Shown here piece after piece: positions 16,358 to 25,781 of a stretch of 64,000 nucleotides of DNA (its first letter is position 1; every line of letters begins with the position of its first letter). The notes under the pieces were generated by a model, which saw only the letters and a list, made by a program, of their open reading frames with translations, ran no database searches and was not told the DNA's origin. This stretch comes from Marinicauda salina. GTDB lineage: Bacteria; Pseudomonadota; Alphaproteobacteria; Caulobacterales; Maricaulaceae. The stretch lies in assembly GCF_003122085.1 (NCBI RefSeq), contig NZ_QEXV01000007.1, forward strand, positions 88,054 through 152,053, in the 5' to 3' direction. The position numbers and the translations under genes are program-made.

Positions 16358-19300
16358 ATGCGCGACTACGCCGAAATCTCCATCGACTGGGACGCTCTCG
16401 ACGACCTGAAATTCGCCGACGAACGCGACGCCGCACGCAGTCTCGACGCCCGCGTCAGTCTCGACCCCGACGCGCGCAAGACCGTCGGCGAGGAAGCCGT
16501 CGATCTGGTCGAGCGCGCCCGGCAGTCGCGCCATCGCGGCGGGCTGATGGAGGATTTCCTTCAGGAGTTCGGCCTGTCCAACAAGGAAGGCCTCGCCTTG
16601 ATGTGCCTCGCCGAGGCGCTCTTGCGCGTGCCGGACTCCCAGACCGCCGACGATTTGATCGCCGAGAAGATCGGCTCGGGCGCCTGGGGCGAGCACGCCT
16701 GGAAGTCCGACAACTGGCTGGTCAACGCCTCCACTCTGGGGCTGATGCTCACCGGCTCGCTGATGGACGTCGAGGCCTCGGCCAAGCGCGACCCCGGCGG
16801 CTATTTCCGGCGCATGGCCGGCCGGATGGGCGAGCCGGTGATCCGCACCGCGGTGCGCCGGGCGATGCGCATTCTCGGCGAGCAATTCGTGCTCGCCCGG
16901 TCGATGGACGCGGCGCTCAAGCGCGGTCGCGGCTGGAAGACCCCGCCGGGCCAGTTCCCGCTCTTCTCCTTCGACATGCTCGGCGAGGCGGCGCGCACGG
17001 CCGACGACGCGGCGCGCTATCACCGGCGCTATCTCGACGCCATCGCCGTGGCGGCGAAGAACCGCCAGGAGGGTCCCGTCGAGCGCGTCGACGGCGTGTC
17101 GGTCAAGCTCTCCGCGCTCCATCCGCGCTACCAGGCGGTCAAGGAAGACCGGCTGATGGAGGAGCTCTATCCGCGTGTGCTCGAGCAGGCCGAGGCCGCA
17201 AGAGCGGCGGATATCGGCTTCTGCCTCGACGCCGAGGAGGCCGACCGGCTGGTCATCCAGATGAAGCTGCTCGAGCGGCTGTCGCGCGAGCCGTCGCTCA
17301 AGGACTGGCAGGGGCTCGGGCTGGCCGTGCAGGCCTATCAGAAGCGCTCCCTGGCGGTGATCGAGAAGCTGATCGCGCTCGGCCGCGAGATCGGCCGGCG
17401 CTTCATGGTCCGGCTGGTGAAGGGCGCCTACTGGGACACCGAGATCAAGTACGCCCACATGGCCGGCCAACCCGACTTCCCGGTCTGGTCGACCAAGCCG
17501 GCCACCGACATGAACTTCCTCGCCACCGCCGAGCTGATGCTCTCGGCGCCGGAGGCGATCTTCCCGCAATTCGCCACCCACAACGCCCACACGCTGTGCG
17601 CGGTGCGCGCGATCGCGGAGAAGGTCGGCAACGACGCCTGGGAGCTGCAGCGCCTCCACGGCATGGGCGAGCCGCTCTACAACGCCGCCGCCGAGGCCTT
17701 CGACGATCTCAAGCCGGTGCGCGTCTACGCGCCCGTGGGCAGCCACGAGGACCTGCTGCCCTATCTCGTCCGGCGTCTGCTGGAGAACGGGGCGAACACC
17801 TCGTTCGTCCATTCCTTCCTCGACCCCGACGTGCCCGCCGAGGAAGTCGCGCGCGGGCCGTTCGAGGGCGCGGCCTCGCTCGACCGGCATCCCTTCATCC
17901 CGGCGCCGCCGAAGCTCTACGGCGAGACCCGGCTCAACGCGGCCGGCATCGACCTCACCCAGGAGAGCGTGCGCGCCCGGCTCGGCGCCGCCCAGAAGGA
18001 CTTCGACGCCGCCGCGCCGCTGGCCGCCGGACCGATCATCGCCGGCGAGGCGAAGACGAAGGACGGAACCGAGCGCGTCAGCCCGGCCGATAGGGACTTC
18101 GTCGTGGCGAAAGTGCGCGACGCCGACGAGTCCGACATCGACGCCGCGTTCACGTCGGCCCGCGAGACCTTCGCCGACTGGCACACCCGCGGCGGCCAGG
18201 CGCGCGCCGAGGTGCTGCGCGCGATGGCGCACGCCCTCGAGGCCGACGCCGACCGGCTGATCGCGCTGATGGCGCGCGAGACCGGCAAGGGGCTCGCCGA
18301 CGGCGTCGCCGAGGTCCGCGAGGCGGTCGACTTCCTGCGCTACTACGCCGCCCGCGCCGAGGAGACGTTCGCCGGTCCGGTCCGCCTTCCGGGCCCGGCG
18401 GGCGAGACCAACCATATCGAGCTCAAGGGCCGCGGCGTCTTCGTGTGCATCAGCCCGTGGAACTTCCCGCTGGCGATCTTCACCGGCCAGCTCTCCGCTG
18501 CGCTGGCGGCGGGCAACTGCGTGCTCGCCAAGCCCGCCGAGCAGAGCCCGCTCATCGCCTTCGAGGCGGTCAAGCTGTTCCACAAGGCCGGCCTGCCGGA
18601 GGGCGCGCTGCACCTCGTGCCCGGCGACGGCCGGGTCGGCGGCGCGCTGACGCGGGATCCGCGCACCGACGGCGTGGCCTTCACCGGCTCGACCGAGGTC
18701 GCGCGCATCATCAACCGCACGCTGGCCGAACGCGACGGGCCGATCGCGCCGCTGATCGCCGAGACCGGCGGGCTCAACGGCATGTTCGTCGACACGTCCG
18801 CGCTGCGCGAACAGGTGTTCGACGACGCGATGCTCTCGGCCTTCGGCTCGGCCGGCCAGCGCTGCTCGGCGCTGCGCGTGATCCTCCTGCCCGAGGAGAC
18901 CGCCGACCTTCTGATCGAGGGGCTCATCGGCGCGATGGACGAGCTTGCGCTGGGCGATCCGGCCGATCCCGCGACCGATATCGGCCCGGTGATCGACGCC
19001 GACGCCCACGAGATGCTGACCGATCACGTGAAGCGCATGGAGGCCGAGCAGACCGTGCTGCACCGCACGCCGCTGCCCGACGGCCTGGCGGGGAAGGGCT
19101 GGTTCTTCGCCCCGACCCTGGTCGAGCTCGATTCGCTCGATGCGATTCACGAAGAACGGTTCGGCCCGATTCTCCACGTCGTGCGCTACAGGCGCGGCAA
19201 GCTCGCCGAGACCGCGCAGAAGCTCGCCGACAAGCGCTACGGGCTGACGCTGGGCGTGCACTCGCGGCTGGAGAGCTTCGCGCGGACGGTGCGCGACGCG

Positions 19301-19501
19301 GTGCCGGCGGGCAATGTCTACGTCAATCGCAACATGACCGGCGCGGTCGTGGGCGTGCAGCCGTTCGGCGGCGAGGGGCTGTCGGGCACCGGACCTAAGG
19401 CCGGCGGGCCGCACTACCTGCCGCGGTTTGCGACCGAGCGCGTGGTCACCGTCAACATCGCCGCCCAGGGCGGCGACCCGGAGCTGCTGAACCTCGCGTG
19501 A
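16358..19501 (+). CDS. putA: Bifunctional proline dehydrogenase / L-glutamate gamma-semialdehyde dehydrogenase
   Basis: 1047 residues from the ATG at 16358 (GAAGG 8 bases upstream). It oxidises proline to glutamate in two steps with FAD and then NAD. Residues about 60-470 are the proline dehydrogenase barrel (RFMVRLVKGAYWDTEIKYAHM is diagnostic). Residues about 560-1040 are the aldehyde dehydrogenase domain, with PWNFPLAIFTGQ, AFTGSTEVAR and the catalytic cysteine near residue 836 in SAGQRCSALR. There is no N-terminal ribbon-helix-helix domain and the length is that of short (type A) PutA, so it does not repress its own gene. Longer upstream frames are discounted. Confidence 0.95.
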   Translation: MRDYAEISIDWDALDDLKFADERDAARSLDARVSLDPDARKTVGEEAVDLVERARQSRHRGGLMEDFLQEFGLSNKEGLALMCLAEALLRVPDSQTADDLIAEKIGSGAWGEHAWKSDNWLVNASTLGLMLTGSLMDVEASAKRDPGGYFRRMAGRMGEPVIRTAVRRAMRILGEQFVLARSMDAALKRGRGWKTPPGQFPLFSFDMLGEAARTADDAARYHRRYLDAIAVAAKNRQEGPVERVDGVSVKLSALHPRYQAVKEDRLMEELYPRVLEQAEAARAADIGFCLDAEEADRLVIQMKLLERLSREPSLKDWQGLGLAVQAYQKRSLAVIEKLIALGREIGRRFMVRLVKGAYWDTEIKYAHMAGQPDFPVWSTKPATDMNFLATAELMLSAPEAIFPQFATHNAHTLCAVRAIAEKVGNDAWELQRLHGMGEPLYNAAAEAFDDLKPVRVYAPVGSHEDLLPYLVRRLLENGANTSFVHSFLDPDVPAEEVARGPFEGAASLDRHPFIPAPPKLYGETRLNAAGIDLTQESVRARLGAAQKDFDAAAPLAAGPIIAGEAKTKDGTERVSPADRDFVVAKVRDADESDIDAAFTSARETFADWHTRGGQARAEVLRAMAHALEADADRLIALMARETGKGLADGVAEVREAVDFLRYYAARAEETFAGPVRLPGPAGETNHIELKGRGVFVCISPWNFPLAIFTGQLSAALAAGNCVLAKPAEQSPLIAFEAVKLFHKAGLPEGALHLVPGDGRVGGALTRDPRTDGVAFTGSTEVARIINRTLAERDGPIAPLIAETGGLNGMFVDTSALREQVFDDAMLSAFGSAGQRCSALRVILLPEETADLLIEGLIGAMDELALGDPADPATDIGPVIDADAHEMLTDHVKRMEAEQTVLHRTPLPDGLAGKGWFFAPTLVELDSLDAIHEERFGPILHVVRYRRGKLAETAQKLADKRYGLTLGVHSRLESFARTVRDAVPAGNVYVNRNMTGAVVGVQPFGGEGLSGTGPKAGGPHYLPRFATERVVTVNIAAQGGDPELLNLA

Positions 19502-19777
19502 GCCCCGGCGGCGACTTTCCACAACTGCGTGCCGACCGGCTGCGTTCGCACTCCTTAACGAGTCCGGGCGCGGAGCGATCCGTGTTAGGAAGTTGGTAAC
19601 CAAAAAGTTCGGATTCCGGACCTGGAACCCGTTGACGGCCATGTGGTGCGCAAGCACTATATCTTGCGGTTTCGGAACGGAACCACACAGCATATATAGA
19701 ATTCAGACGGCAGCGCGCGGACTTGCGGTTCGCCGCAACGGGATCGCTCGCGCCGTCGCCAAGGGGAACGGTTCGCC
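19502..19777. other. Intergenic region upstream of nrdA
   Basis: 276 bases, AT-richer in its right half than the surroundings. It holds the putA 3' end and the nrdA promoter with two NrdR-like boxes. No small gene is supported. Confidence 0.6.
19654..19702 (+). promoter_or_regulatory. Two NrdR-type boxes upstream of nrdA
   Basis: Box 1 (19654-19669, GCACTATATCTTGCGG) matches the ten-base core CwAtATnTwG of the NrdR box at every position. Box 2 (19687-19702, ACAGCATATATAGAAT) matches about 12 of 16. They are 33 bases apart start to start, three helical turns, as expected for a pair on one face of the DNA. NrdR would repress nrdA when nucleotide pools are full. Confidence 0.6.
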
Positions 19778-21667
19778 ATGACGCCTTTCGACTCTGCTCA
19801 ATCGGCCAGCCTCGCCGCGGACGCCGCCGCGGACACCGGACGCGCCCGCCGCGGCAAGCCGAAGGCGCATACGCTGCGCGTCGTCGAGAGCGTGCGCACG
19901 GATGCCGAGCGCGACGCGCTGCTGACCGATTTCGGCAAGAAGACGCTGTCGGACCGCTATCTCCTGCCCGGCGAGTCCTACCAGGACATGTTCGCGCGGG
20001 TCTCGACGGCCTACGCCGACGATATCGAGCACGCCCAGCGGCTCTACGACTACATGTCGAAGCTCTGGTTCATGCCCGCCACGCCGGTGCTGTCCAACGG
20101 CGGCGCTGATCGCGGCCTGCCGATCTCGTGCTTCCTCAACTCGGTCTCGGATTCGCTCGACGACATCGTCGGCACCTGGACGGAGAATGTCTGGCTGGCG
20201 TCGAACGGCGGCGGCATCGGCACCTATTGGGGCAATGTCCGCTCGATCGGCGAGCAGGTCGGCGAGAACGGCCAGACCTCGGGAATCATTCCCTTCATCC
20301 GGGTCATGGATTCGCTCACGCTCGCCATCTCGCAGGGCTCGCTCCGGCGCGGCTCGGCGGCGGTCTATCTCGACATCCACCACCCGGAGATCGAGGAGTT
20401 CCTCGAGATCCGCAAACCCTCGGGCGACTTCAATCGCAAGAGCCTCAATCTCCACCACGGGCTCAACATCACCGACGAGTTCATGGACGCCGTCCGCGAC
20501 GACGCCGAATTCGCCCTGCGCTCGCCGAAGACTGGCGAGGAGGTGCGCACCGTCAACGCGCGCAAGCTCTGGCAGAAGGTGCTCGAGCTGCGCCTGCAGA
20601 CCGGCGAGCCCTACATCATCTTCTCCGACACGGTGAACAACGCGCTTCCTGCCCACCAGCGCAAGCTCGGCCTCAAGGTGCGCCAGTCGAACCTGTGTTC
20701 GGAGATCATGCTGCCGACCGGCGAGGACAATCTGGGCCGCGACCGCACGGCGGTGTGCTGCCTGTCCTCGCTCAACGCCGAGAAGTTCTTCGAGTGGAGC
20801 GAGGACGAACGCTTCATCGGGGACATCTTCCGCTTCCTCGACAACGTGCTGCAGGACTTCATCGACCGGGCGCCGCCGGAGATGGAGCGTGCGGTCTACT
20901 CGGCGATGCGCGAACGCTCGGTGGGTCTCGGCCTGATGGGCTTCCACTCCTTCCTGCAGTCTCTGCGCGTGCCGTTCGAGTCCGCCATGGCGGCGTCGTG
21001 GAACCGCAAGATGTTCAAGTATATCCGCCAGGAGGCCGACAAGGCCTCGGTGAAGCTCGCCGAGGAGCGCGGACCGTGTCCGGACGCCGAGGCGTCGGGG
21101 GTGAAGGCGCGCTTCTCCCACAAGCTCGCGATCGCGCCGACGGCGTCGATCTCGATCATCTGCGGGGGCACGAGCGCGGGCATCGAGCCGATCCCGGCCA
21201 ATGTCTACACCCACAAGACGCTGTCGGGCTCGTTCACGGTCAAGAATCCGCACCTCGAGCGCCTGCTCGAGGAGAAGGGCGAGAACACGCCGGCGGTCTG
21301 GGCCTCGATCCTCGAGAACGAGGGCTCGGTCCAGCATCTCGACTGCCTGGACGAGAACGAGAAGGACGTCTTCAAGACCGCCTTCGAGCTCGACCAGCGC
21401 TGGGTGATCGAGCACGCCGCCGACCGCACGCCCTATGTCTGCCAGTCGCAGTCGCTCAACATCTTCCTGCCGGGCGACGTCGATAAGTGGGACCTCCACA
21501 TGCTGCACTGGACGGCGTGGGAGAAGGGCGTGAAGTCGCTCTATTACTGCCGCTCGAAATCGGTGCAGCGCGCCGCCTACGCCGGCGCCGCGGACAAGTC
21601 CGACGCCGAGCGCTCGATGGAGGCCGCCGCGCGGACCGAATATGAGGAATGCCTGTCCTGCCAGTAG
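19778..21667 (+). CDS. nrdA: Class I ribonucleoside-diphosphate reductase, large (alpha) subunit
   Basis: 629 residues. It reduces ribonucleotides to deoxyribonucleotides together with a small subunit, which is not in this window. Key parts: ATPVLSNGG and SCFL with the first redox cysteine, NLCSEIMLP with the radical cysteine region, the paired tyrosines near the C-terminus (SLYYCRSK) and the terminal CLSC pair that exchanges electrons with thioredoxin or glutaredoxin. The N-terminal 40 residues are low-complexity and there is no ATP-cone domain, so overall activity control by dATP is probably absent. Upstream NrdR-type boxes suggest nucleotide-dependent repression. Confidence 0.93.
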   Translation: MTPFDSAQSASLAADAAADTGRARRGKPKAHTLRVVESVRTDAERDALLTDFGKKTLSDRYLLPGESYQDMFARVSTAYADDIEHAQRLYDYMSKLWFMPATPVLSNGGADRGLPISCFLNSVSDSLDDIVGTWTENVWLASNGGGIGTYWGNVRSIGEQVGENGQTSGIIPFIRVMDSLTLAISQGSLRRGSAAVYLDIHHPEIEEFLEIRKPSGDFNRKSLNLHHGLNITDEFMDAVRDDAEFALRSPKTGEEVRTVNARKLWQKVLELRLQTGEPYIIFSDTVNNALPAHQRKLGLKVRQSNLCSEIMLPTGEDNLGRDRTAVCCLSSLNAEKFFEWSEDERFIGDIFRFLDNVLQDFIDRAPPEMERAVYSAMRERSVGLGLMGFHSFLQSLRVPFESAMAASWNRKMFKYIRQEADKASVKLAEERGPCPDAEASGVKARFSHKLAIAPTASISIICGGTSAGIEPIPANVYTHKTLSGSFTVKNPHLERLLEEKGENTPAVWASILENEGSVQHLDCLDENEKDVFKTAFELDQRWVIEHAADRTPYVCQSQSLNIFLPGDVDKWDLHMLHWTAWEKGVKSLYYCRSKSVQRAAYAGAADKSDAERSMEAAARTEYEECLSCQ

Positions 21668-21672
21668 GCGCG

Positions 21673-22227
21673 TCAGCTTCCTGATCCGGGGTCCGGCGGC
21701 CCGACAGTGCGGAGCGGCCCCGTCCGGGAATCCGCGATGAGATCCGAGAAGCGGACGGCCTCGCGCCCGCCGACCCGGCTGGTCGGCCCGGCGCGCCCGG
21801 TGGACTCCGCCAGCGCCGCCCAGACCAGCTCCGTGCAGTAGAGAGCGTCGGCGTCCGAACTGTCATAGGCGTGGTCGAAGGGGACCGCCTCGCGCTCGAA
21901 CGCCCGCACCGCCTCGACGAACGCCGCCAGCGCGTCCGGCGGCAGCGCCGGACGCAGGATCGAGATCCGTGAGCGCGATTCGATGAAGGCGTCCCAGGCG
22001 TCCGCGCGGACCCGCGCCTCGGCGCCGACCGCATCGGCGTGTACGACCAGCGGGGCGCACGGGTCGTCCGAGGCGACGATCACGCCGACATGGCCGTACC
22101 CGGCCTCGGGATCGATGCGCGCGGCGAGTTCCCCGAGGAGCCCGCCGCGGGGTTCGAGCAGCACGATGTCGCCCGGCTGCGGCTGCGCGAGGGCCAGAAG
22201 CCCGGCGATCGCGGCGCAGGTCGGCAT
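21673..22227 (-). CDS. YiiX/YebB-like NlpC/P60 cysteine hydrolase
   Basis: 184 residues. The order of motifs is that of circularly permuted papain-like (YiiX-type) enzymes: GDIVLLEPRGG first, then GHVGVIV with the histidine, and last DALYCTELVW with the catalytic cysteine. Such proteins are amidases or thioesterases of unknown substrate. No signal peptide is obvious, although the first residues (MPTCAAIAGLLALAQP) are hydrophobic. The stop lies 5 bases from the stop of the converging nrdA, and the upstream neighbour (22238) is on the same strand. Confidence 0.75.
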   Translation of the reverse strand: MPTCAAIAGLLALAQPQPGDIVLLEPRGGLLGELAARIDPEAGYGHVGVIVASDDPCAPLVVHADAVGAEARVRADAWDAFIESRSRISILRPALPPDALAAFVEAVRAFEREAVPFDHAYDSSDADALYCTELVWAALAESTGRAGPTSRVGGREAVRFSDLIADSRTGPLRTVGPPDPGSGS

Positions 22228-22237
22228 CGCCGGCCGG

Positions 22238-22543
22238 CTACTGGGCCATTCCGCAGTTCTTCGCGGTCATGGTGACCGTCATCACGGTCTCCATGCCCAG
22301 TTCGTTCATCGCCTCGCCGCCCTGGCCGTCGCTTCGGGCGGCTTCCTCGATCGAATCCGCCACCGCCTCGAGGCTTTCATCGCTCAGCTCGGCGGCGAGC
22401 CCGTCCGACAGGCAGCGGCATTCCTCTTCGGAGGCGGTCTCATCCTGGGTGCACGCGGCGAAGATCCGGTCTTCCGGGGCGCGCGAGCACGCCGCCAGCG
22501 CCAGCATGGCGCCGGCGACCGTGAGAAACATCATACGTTGCAT
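22238..22543 (-). CDS. Small lipoprotein, 101 residues
   Basis: The start at 22543 has an AGGAC site 7 bases upstream. The N-terminus (MQRMMFLTVAGAMLALAACS) is a lipoprotein signal with lipobox LAAC. The mature part is acidic with three or four more cysteines (FAACTQDE, EECRCLSDG, KNCGM). The spaced cysteines and ELSDESLEAVADSIE helix suggest a small helical, disulfide-bonded periplasmic protein. The family is not recognised. It ends 10 bases before the YiiX-like gene and is probably in one operon with it. Confidence 0.65.
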   Translation of the reverse strand: MQRMMFLTVAGAMLALAACSRAPEDRIFAACTQDETASEEECRCLSDGLAAELSDESLEAVADSIEEAARSDGQGGEAMNELGMETVMTVTMTAKNCGMAQ

Positions 22544-22839
22544 GCGAAAGTCCTGTCCCTGGTTACCCTTGATCGACGCTACGCGCGCGCCGCGCATAGC
22601 GGCAGTATTTAAATATGAACGCAAGACGCCGCCAGCCGGCCGCGCCCCAGCGTCTCGCGCGCGCCGTCCGCCCGCGACGGGTTGCGGTCACGACCAGAAA
22701 TAACCCTCGCTTGCGCGCGCGGCGCGAAGCCGGTAGCGTTTTGTCAACGGACTCACGGCCTGATCCGCGTGAGGCGGGAACGGATCCGTGATAAGGTGTG
22801 ATTTGTTGAGCGAGTGACTCGACATCCGGAGGCTACGCC

Positions 22840-23724
22840 ATGTCCTGTCCGGGACGCAGCGCCGCAGTGATCATCGCCGCATGGACCGCAGGCGCGGCCT
22901 GCGGAGCGGCGGCGTTCGGCCAGGAGCTGGCGGGCTCGTCGGATGTCAGGGAGATGATCCTGCGCCCGCTCGCCGACGAGTTCGCCGTCGAGCGTGGCGC
23001 GGCGCGCAATGTCCGCTTCACTCCGGAACCGGTGGTCGCGCCGGCGGATGCGGCGGGCGACGCCGGCGCCTCGCGCTTCGCCCGGGCGGCGCTTTCCGCG
23101 CGATCCGCGCCGGGACTGCGCGAGAATCTGTCCGTCTTCACCGAGCGGAGCGCGACCCTGACCGAACTCGCCGACGGCGGACGCATCTCGGTCTCGGTTC
23201 TCGACGGCCGGCGTCCGAACGCCGCGCTGCTCGCGTTCAACGCCGACTACGCCGAATCGGTGGGCTTTCCCCTGCAGGGACTGCGCGACCGACCGCGCCA
23301 GATGGCGGTGAGCTACGAGCGCAGCATCGACGCGCCGGGCGCCCTCGACGGGCTCGACCTGGGCGTCCAGCCCCGCGCCGGCGTGAGCTTCGGCGCCGTC
23401 GGCACGGCGGCGAACGCCGGCGCCACGGTGCGGATCGGCCAGTATGTCAGCGAGATGTCCGAACGACCGCGCTGGTGGCTGTTCGCCGGCGCCGATCGCG
23501 AAGCCCTCCTCTACGACCCGTCCGCGGGCTTCACGCTGCGCCGCTCGTTCGCGTTCGAGCCCTACGCCATGGTCGGCGACGCCCAGGCCGGGGTGGCGAT
23601 GAAGTTCGGCCCGGCCGACTTGTCGCTGGCCTATGTGCAGCGCGAGACGACCTACTCCACGCCCGTCCGGTCCTGGGATACGACCGAGGACTTCGCCGCC
23701 TTCTCGCTGACGCTGCGGCGCTAG
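22840..23724 (+). CDS. Predicted outer-membrane beta-barrel protein, possibly LpxR-like
   Basis: 294 residues with a signal peptide (to about residue 27, AAAFGQ). The C-terminal half alternates polar and apolar residues in barrel style, and the last block (VGDAQAGVAMKFGPADLSLAYVQRE then TTEDFAAFSLTLRR) resembles the end of LpxR-type lipid A 3'-O-deacylases. The N-terminal half lacks an active-site motif I can confirm, so LpxR is only a suggestion. A GGAGG site lies shortly before the ATG. The 296-base upstream region (22544-22839) shows no gene. Confidence 0.55.
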   Translation: MSCPGRSAAVIIAAWTAGAACGAAAFGQELAGSSDVREMILRPLADEFAVERGAARNVRFTPEPVVAPADAAGDAGASRFARAALSARSAPGLRENLSVFTERSATLTELADGGRISVSVLDGRRPNAALLAFNADYAESVGFPLQGLRDRPRQMAVSYERSIDAPGALDGLDLGVQPRAGVSFGAVGTAANAGATVRIGQYVSEMSERPRWWLFAGADREALLYDPSAGFTLRRSFAFEPYAMVGDAQAGVAMKFGPADLSLAYVQRETTYSTPVRSWDTTEDFAAFSLTLRR

Positions 23725-23899
23725 GGGCTTTCCGAGCGCCCGTGGGAGGCGGCCCGGCTTCGCCACGGCGCGCGCCATTCGGACGCGGCCGGCTTCCGGC
23801 CTCGGCGCATTTCAAGTAAGTTAACAAGGCGTAAATGCGCGGGAACCACTCGCGCGATGCGGCGGTTGATCTCCGGATCCTGTGATCGGGAGGATGGAC

Positions 23900-25144
23900 A
23901 TGCTTCTCGCCGACATGTGCCGGCGCGTGATCCGCAAGGGAACGCTCACGCTGATCGACGCCCGAGGTCGCACGCACGAGATCGGCGGCGCCGACGACGG
24001 TCCCCGGGTCACGGTGCGGATACATGACGCCGCCTGGCATCGGCGTCTCCTGCTCAATCCGCAGCTCGCCCTCGGCGAGGCCTATATGGACGGCGCGCTG
24101 ACGGTCGAGAACGGCGACATCGCCGATCTGCTCGAGCTCGTCATGCGCAATGTCGCCCATCTCGGCGATCACTGGGTGTTCGCGCTCGCCGAGCGCTGGC
24201 GTTACCTCACCCGCGGCTTCGCCCAGCGCAACAACGCCCGACGCGCGCGCCGCAACGTCGCCCATCACTACGACCTGTCCGACGAGCTCTATGACCGGTT
24301 TCTCGACGCCGACCGCTTCTATTCCTGCGCCTATTTCGAACCGGGCTGCGACGACCTCGAGCGCGCCCAGGCCGCCAAGGCCCGCCATCTCGCGGCCAAG
24401 CTGAAGCTGCAGCCCGGCTGTCGGGTGCTCGACATCGGATCGGGCTGGGGCAGTCTCGGCGTGCATCTCGCCCGGCTAGGGGCGGATCGGGTCGAAGGCG
24501 TGACCCTGTCGACCGAGCAGCACAAGTACGCGCGCGACTGGGTCGCGCGCGAAGGCCTCTCCGACCGCGTCGAGTTCCGGCTGCAGGATTATCGCGACGC
24601 CCACGGGCCCTATGACCGCATCGTCTCGGTGGGCATGTTCGAGCATGTCGGCGTCGGCCACTACCGCGAGTATTTCGAGAAGGTGCGCGACCTGCTCGCC
24701 GACGACGGCGTGGCGGTGATCCATTCGATCGGGCGTTTCGGACCCGGCGCGGCGACCAATCCATGGATCGCGAAATACATCTTCCCAGGCGGCTATCTGC
24801 CGGCGCTGTCCGAGGTGATCCCCGTGATCGAGCGCACCGGGCTGCTGGTCGCCGACGTCGAGATCCTGCGACTGCACTACGCCGAGACGCTGCGCCACTG
24901 GCGCGCGCGCTTTCACGAGCGCTGGGACGAGGTCGCCGACCTCTATGACGAGCGCTTCTGCCGCATATGGGACTTCTATCTCGCCGGCTCCGAGATGAGC
25001 TTTCGCCACGGCGGCAACATGGTCTTCCAGATCCAGCTCGCGAAGCGTCAGGACGCCCTGCCGCTCACGCGCGACTACATCACCGACTGGGAGCGCGAGC
25101 AGCCGCTGGCGGGCGCGGCGGACACCAAGGTCGCCGCGGAATAG
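23900..25144 (+). CDS. cfa: Cyclopropane-fatty-acyl-phospholipid synthase
   Basis: 414 residues. Three starts compete (GTG 23882, ATG 23894, ATG 23900); GGGAGG at 23888-23893 has proper spacing only to 23900. The N-terminal half has the lipid-domain pattern ALGEAYMDGALTVENGDI, followed by NVAHHYDLSDELYDRFLD and YSCAYFE, and the SAM-binding motif VLDIGSGWGSLG near residue 176. EGVTLSTEQ and VSVGMFEHVG are also diagnostic. It transfers a methylene group from SAM to unsaturated acyl chains of membrane phospholipids, often in stationary phase or acid stress. The ybgC-tol operon follows. Confidence 0.93.
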   Translation: MLLADMCRRVIRKGTLTLIDARGRTHEIGGADDGPRVTVRIHDAAWHRRLLLNPQLALGEAYMDGALTVENGDIADLLELVMRNVAHLGDHWVFALAERWRYLTRGFAQRNNARRARRNVAHHYDLSDELYDRFLDADRFYSCAYFEPGCDDLERAQAAKARHLAAKLKLQPGCRVLDIGSGWGSLGVHLARLGADRVEGVTLSTEQHKYARDWVAREGLSDRVEFRLQDYRDAHGPYDRIVSVGMFEHVGVGHYREYFEKVRDLLADDGVAVIHSIGRFGPGAATNPWIAKYIFPGGYLPALSEVIPVIERTGLLVADVEILRLHYAETLRHWRARFHERWDEVADLYDERFCRIWDFYLAGSEMSFRHGGNMVFQIQLAKRQDALPLTRDYITDWEREQPLAGAADTKVAAE

Positions 25145-25190
25145 GCCGCGCCCCGGTGACGCCGGTCGCCGCGGCGGCTATGAAGCCGGC

Positions 25191-25643
25191 ATGACCGAAG
25201 ACGCGCCTGTCCCCGACGCCGGAAGCTGGAGCGGAGCCGTCCATCGTCTGCCGGTGCGCGTGTATTACGAGGACACCGACTTCACCGGCGTCGTCTACTA
25301 CGCCAACTACCTGAAATTTCTGGAGCGCGGCCGCACCGACGCGCTGCGTTCGGCCGGCGTGTCGCACGCCGAGCTGCTCGGGCTCGATCCGCCGCTCGGC
25401 TTCGCAGTGCGAAAGATCACCGTGACCTACGCCGCGCCTGCGCGCATCGACGATGCGCTGGTCGTGGAGACGCGCTTCGGCGCGGCCAAGGGCGCGCGCC
25501 TGGCGATCGCCCAGCGCGTGGTCCGGGGCGACGAACTCGTCGTCGAGGCGGAGGTCGAAGCCGCCTGCATCGATCTCGACGGCCGGCCGCGTCGCCTGCC
25601 GGGCTTCGTCGCCGAGCGGCTGGCGGCCTTCATCGCACCGTAA
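25191..25643 (+). CDS. ybgC: Tol-Pal-associated acyl-CoA thioesterase
   Basis: 150 residues of the hotdog fold. VRVYYEDTDFTGVVYYANYLKFLERGR holds the catalytic aspartate and the conserved YYANY segment of YbgC. It hydrolyses acyl-CoA (or acyl-ACP) thioesters in the cytoplasm; why it belongs to the Tol-Pal operon is still unclear. It is the first gene of the classical ybgC-tolQ-tolR-tolA-tolB-pal-cpoB order. The first 17 residues before the fold are poorly defined, so a later start cannot be ruled out. Confidence 0.93.
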   Translation: MTEDAPVPDAGSWSGAVHRLPVRVYYEDTDFTGVVYYANYLKFLERGRTDALRSAGVSHAELLGLDPPLGFAVRKITVTYAAPARIDDALVVETRFGAAKGARLAIAQRVVRGDELVVEAEVEAACIDLDGRPRRLPGFVAERLAAFIAP

Positions 25644-25781
25644 CCCGCGATCCTTCAAATCGCCCCATTCGCGAGGCAAGCGGTTTGCATGGCCGGGCCT
25701 TGGCGGACAGGGCGCGGGCCGTTAAGCCTGCGTCCGGAGTTCGGGGCGCGGGCGCGCCCGAGGGGAGCGGAGAGAACCGAT

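Noticed and set aside
16307..19693. 1128-residue open frame opposite putA
   Set aside because: Antisense shadow of a certain gene in high-GC DNA; its translation is arginine/histidine/valine-rich without any domain.
23821..23835. TTAA-N7-TAAA resembling a CtrA site before the cfa gene
   Set aside because: Only the first half matches TTAA exactly and a match of this quality is expected by chance; a matrix scan over the genome would be needed.
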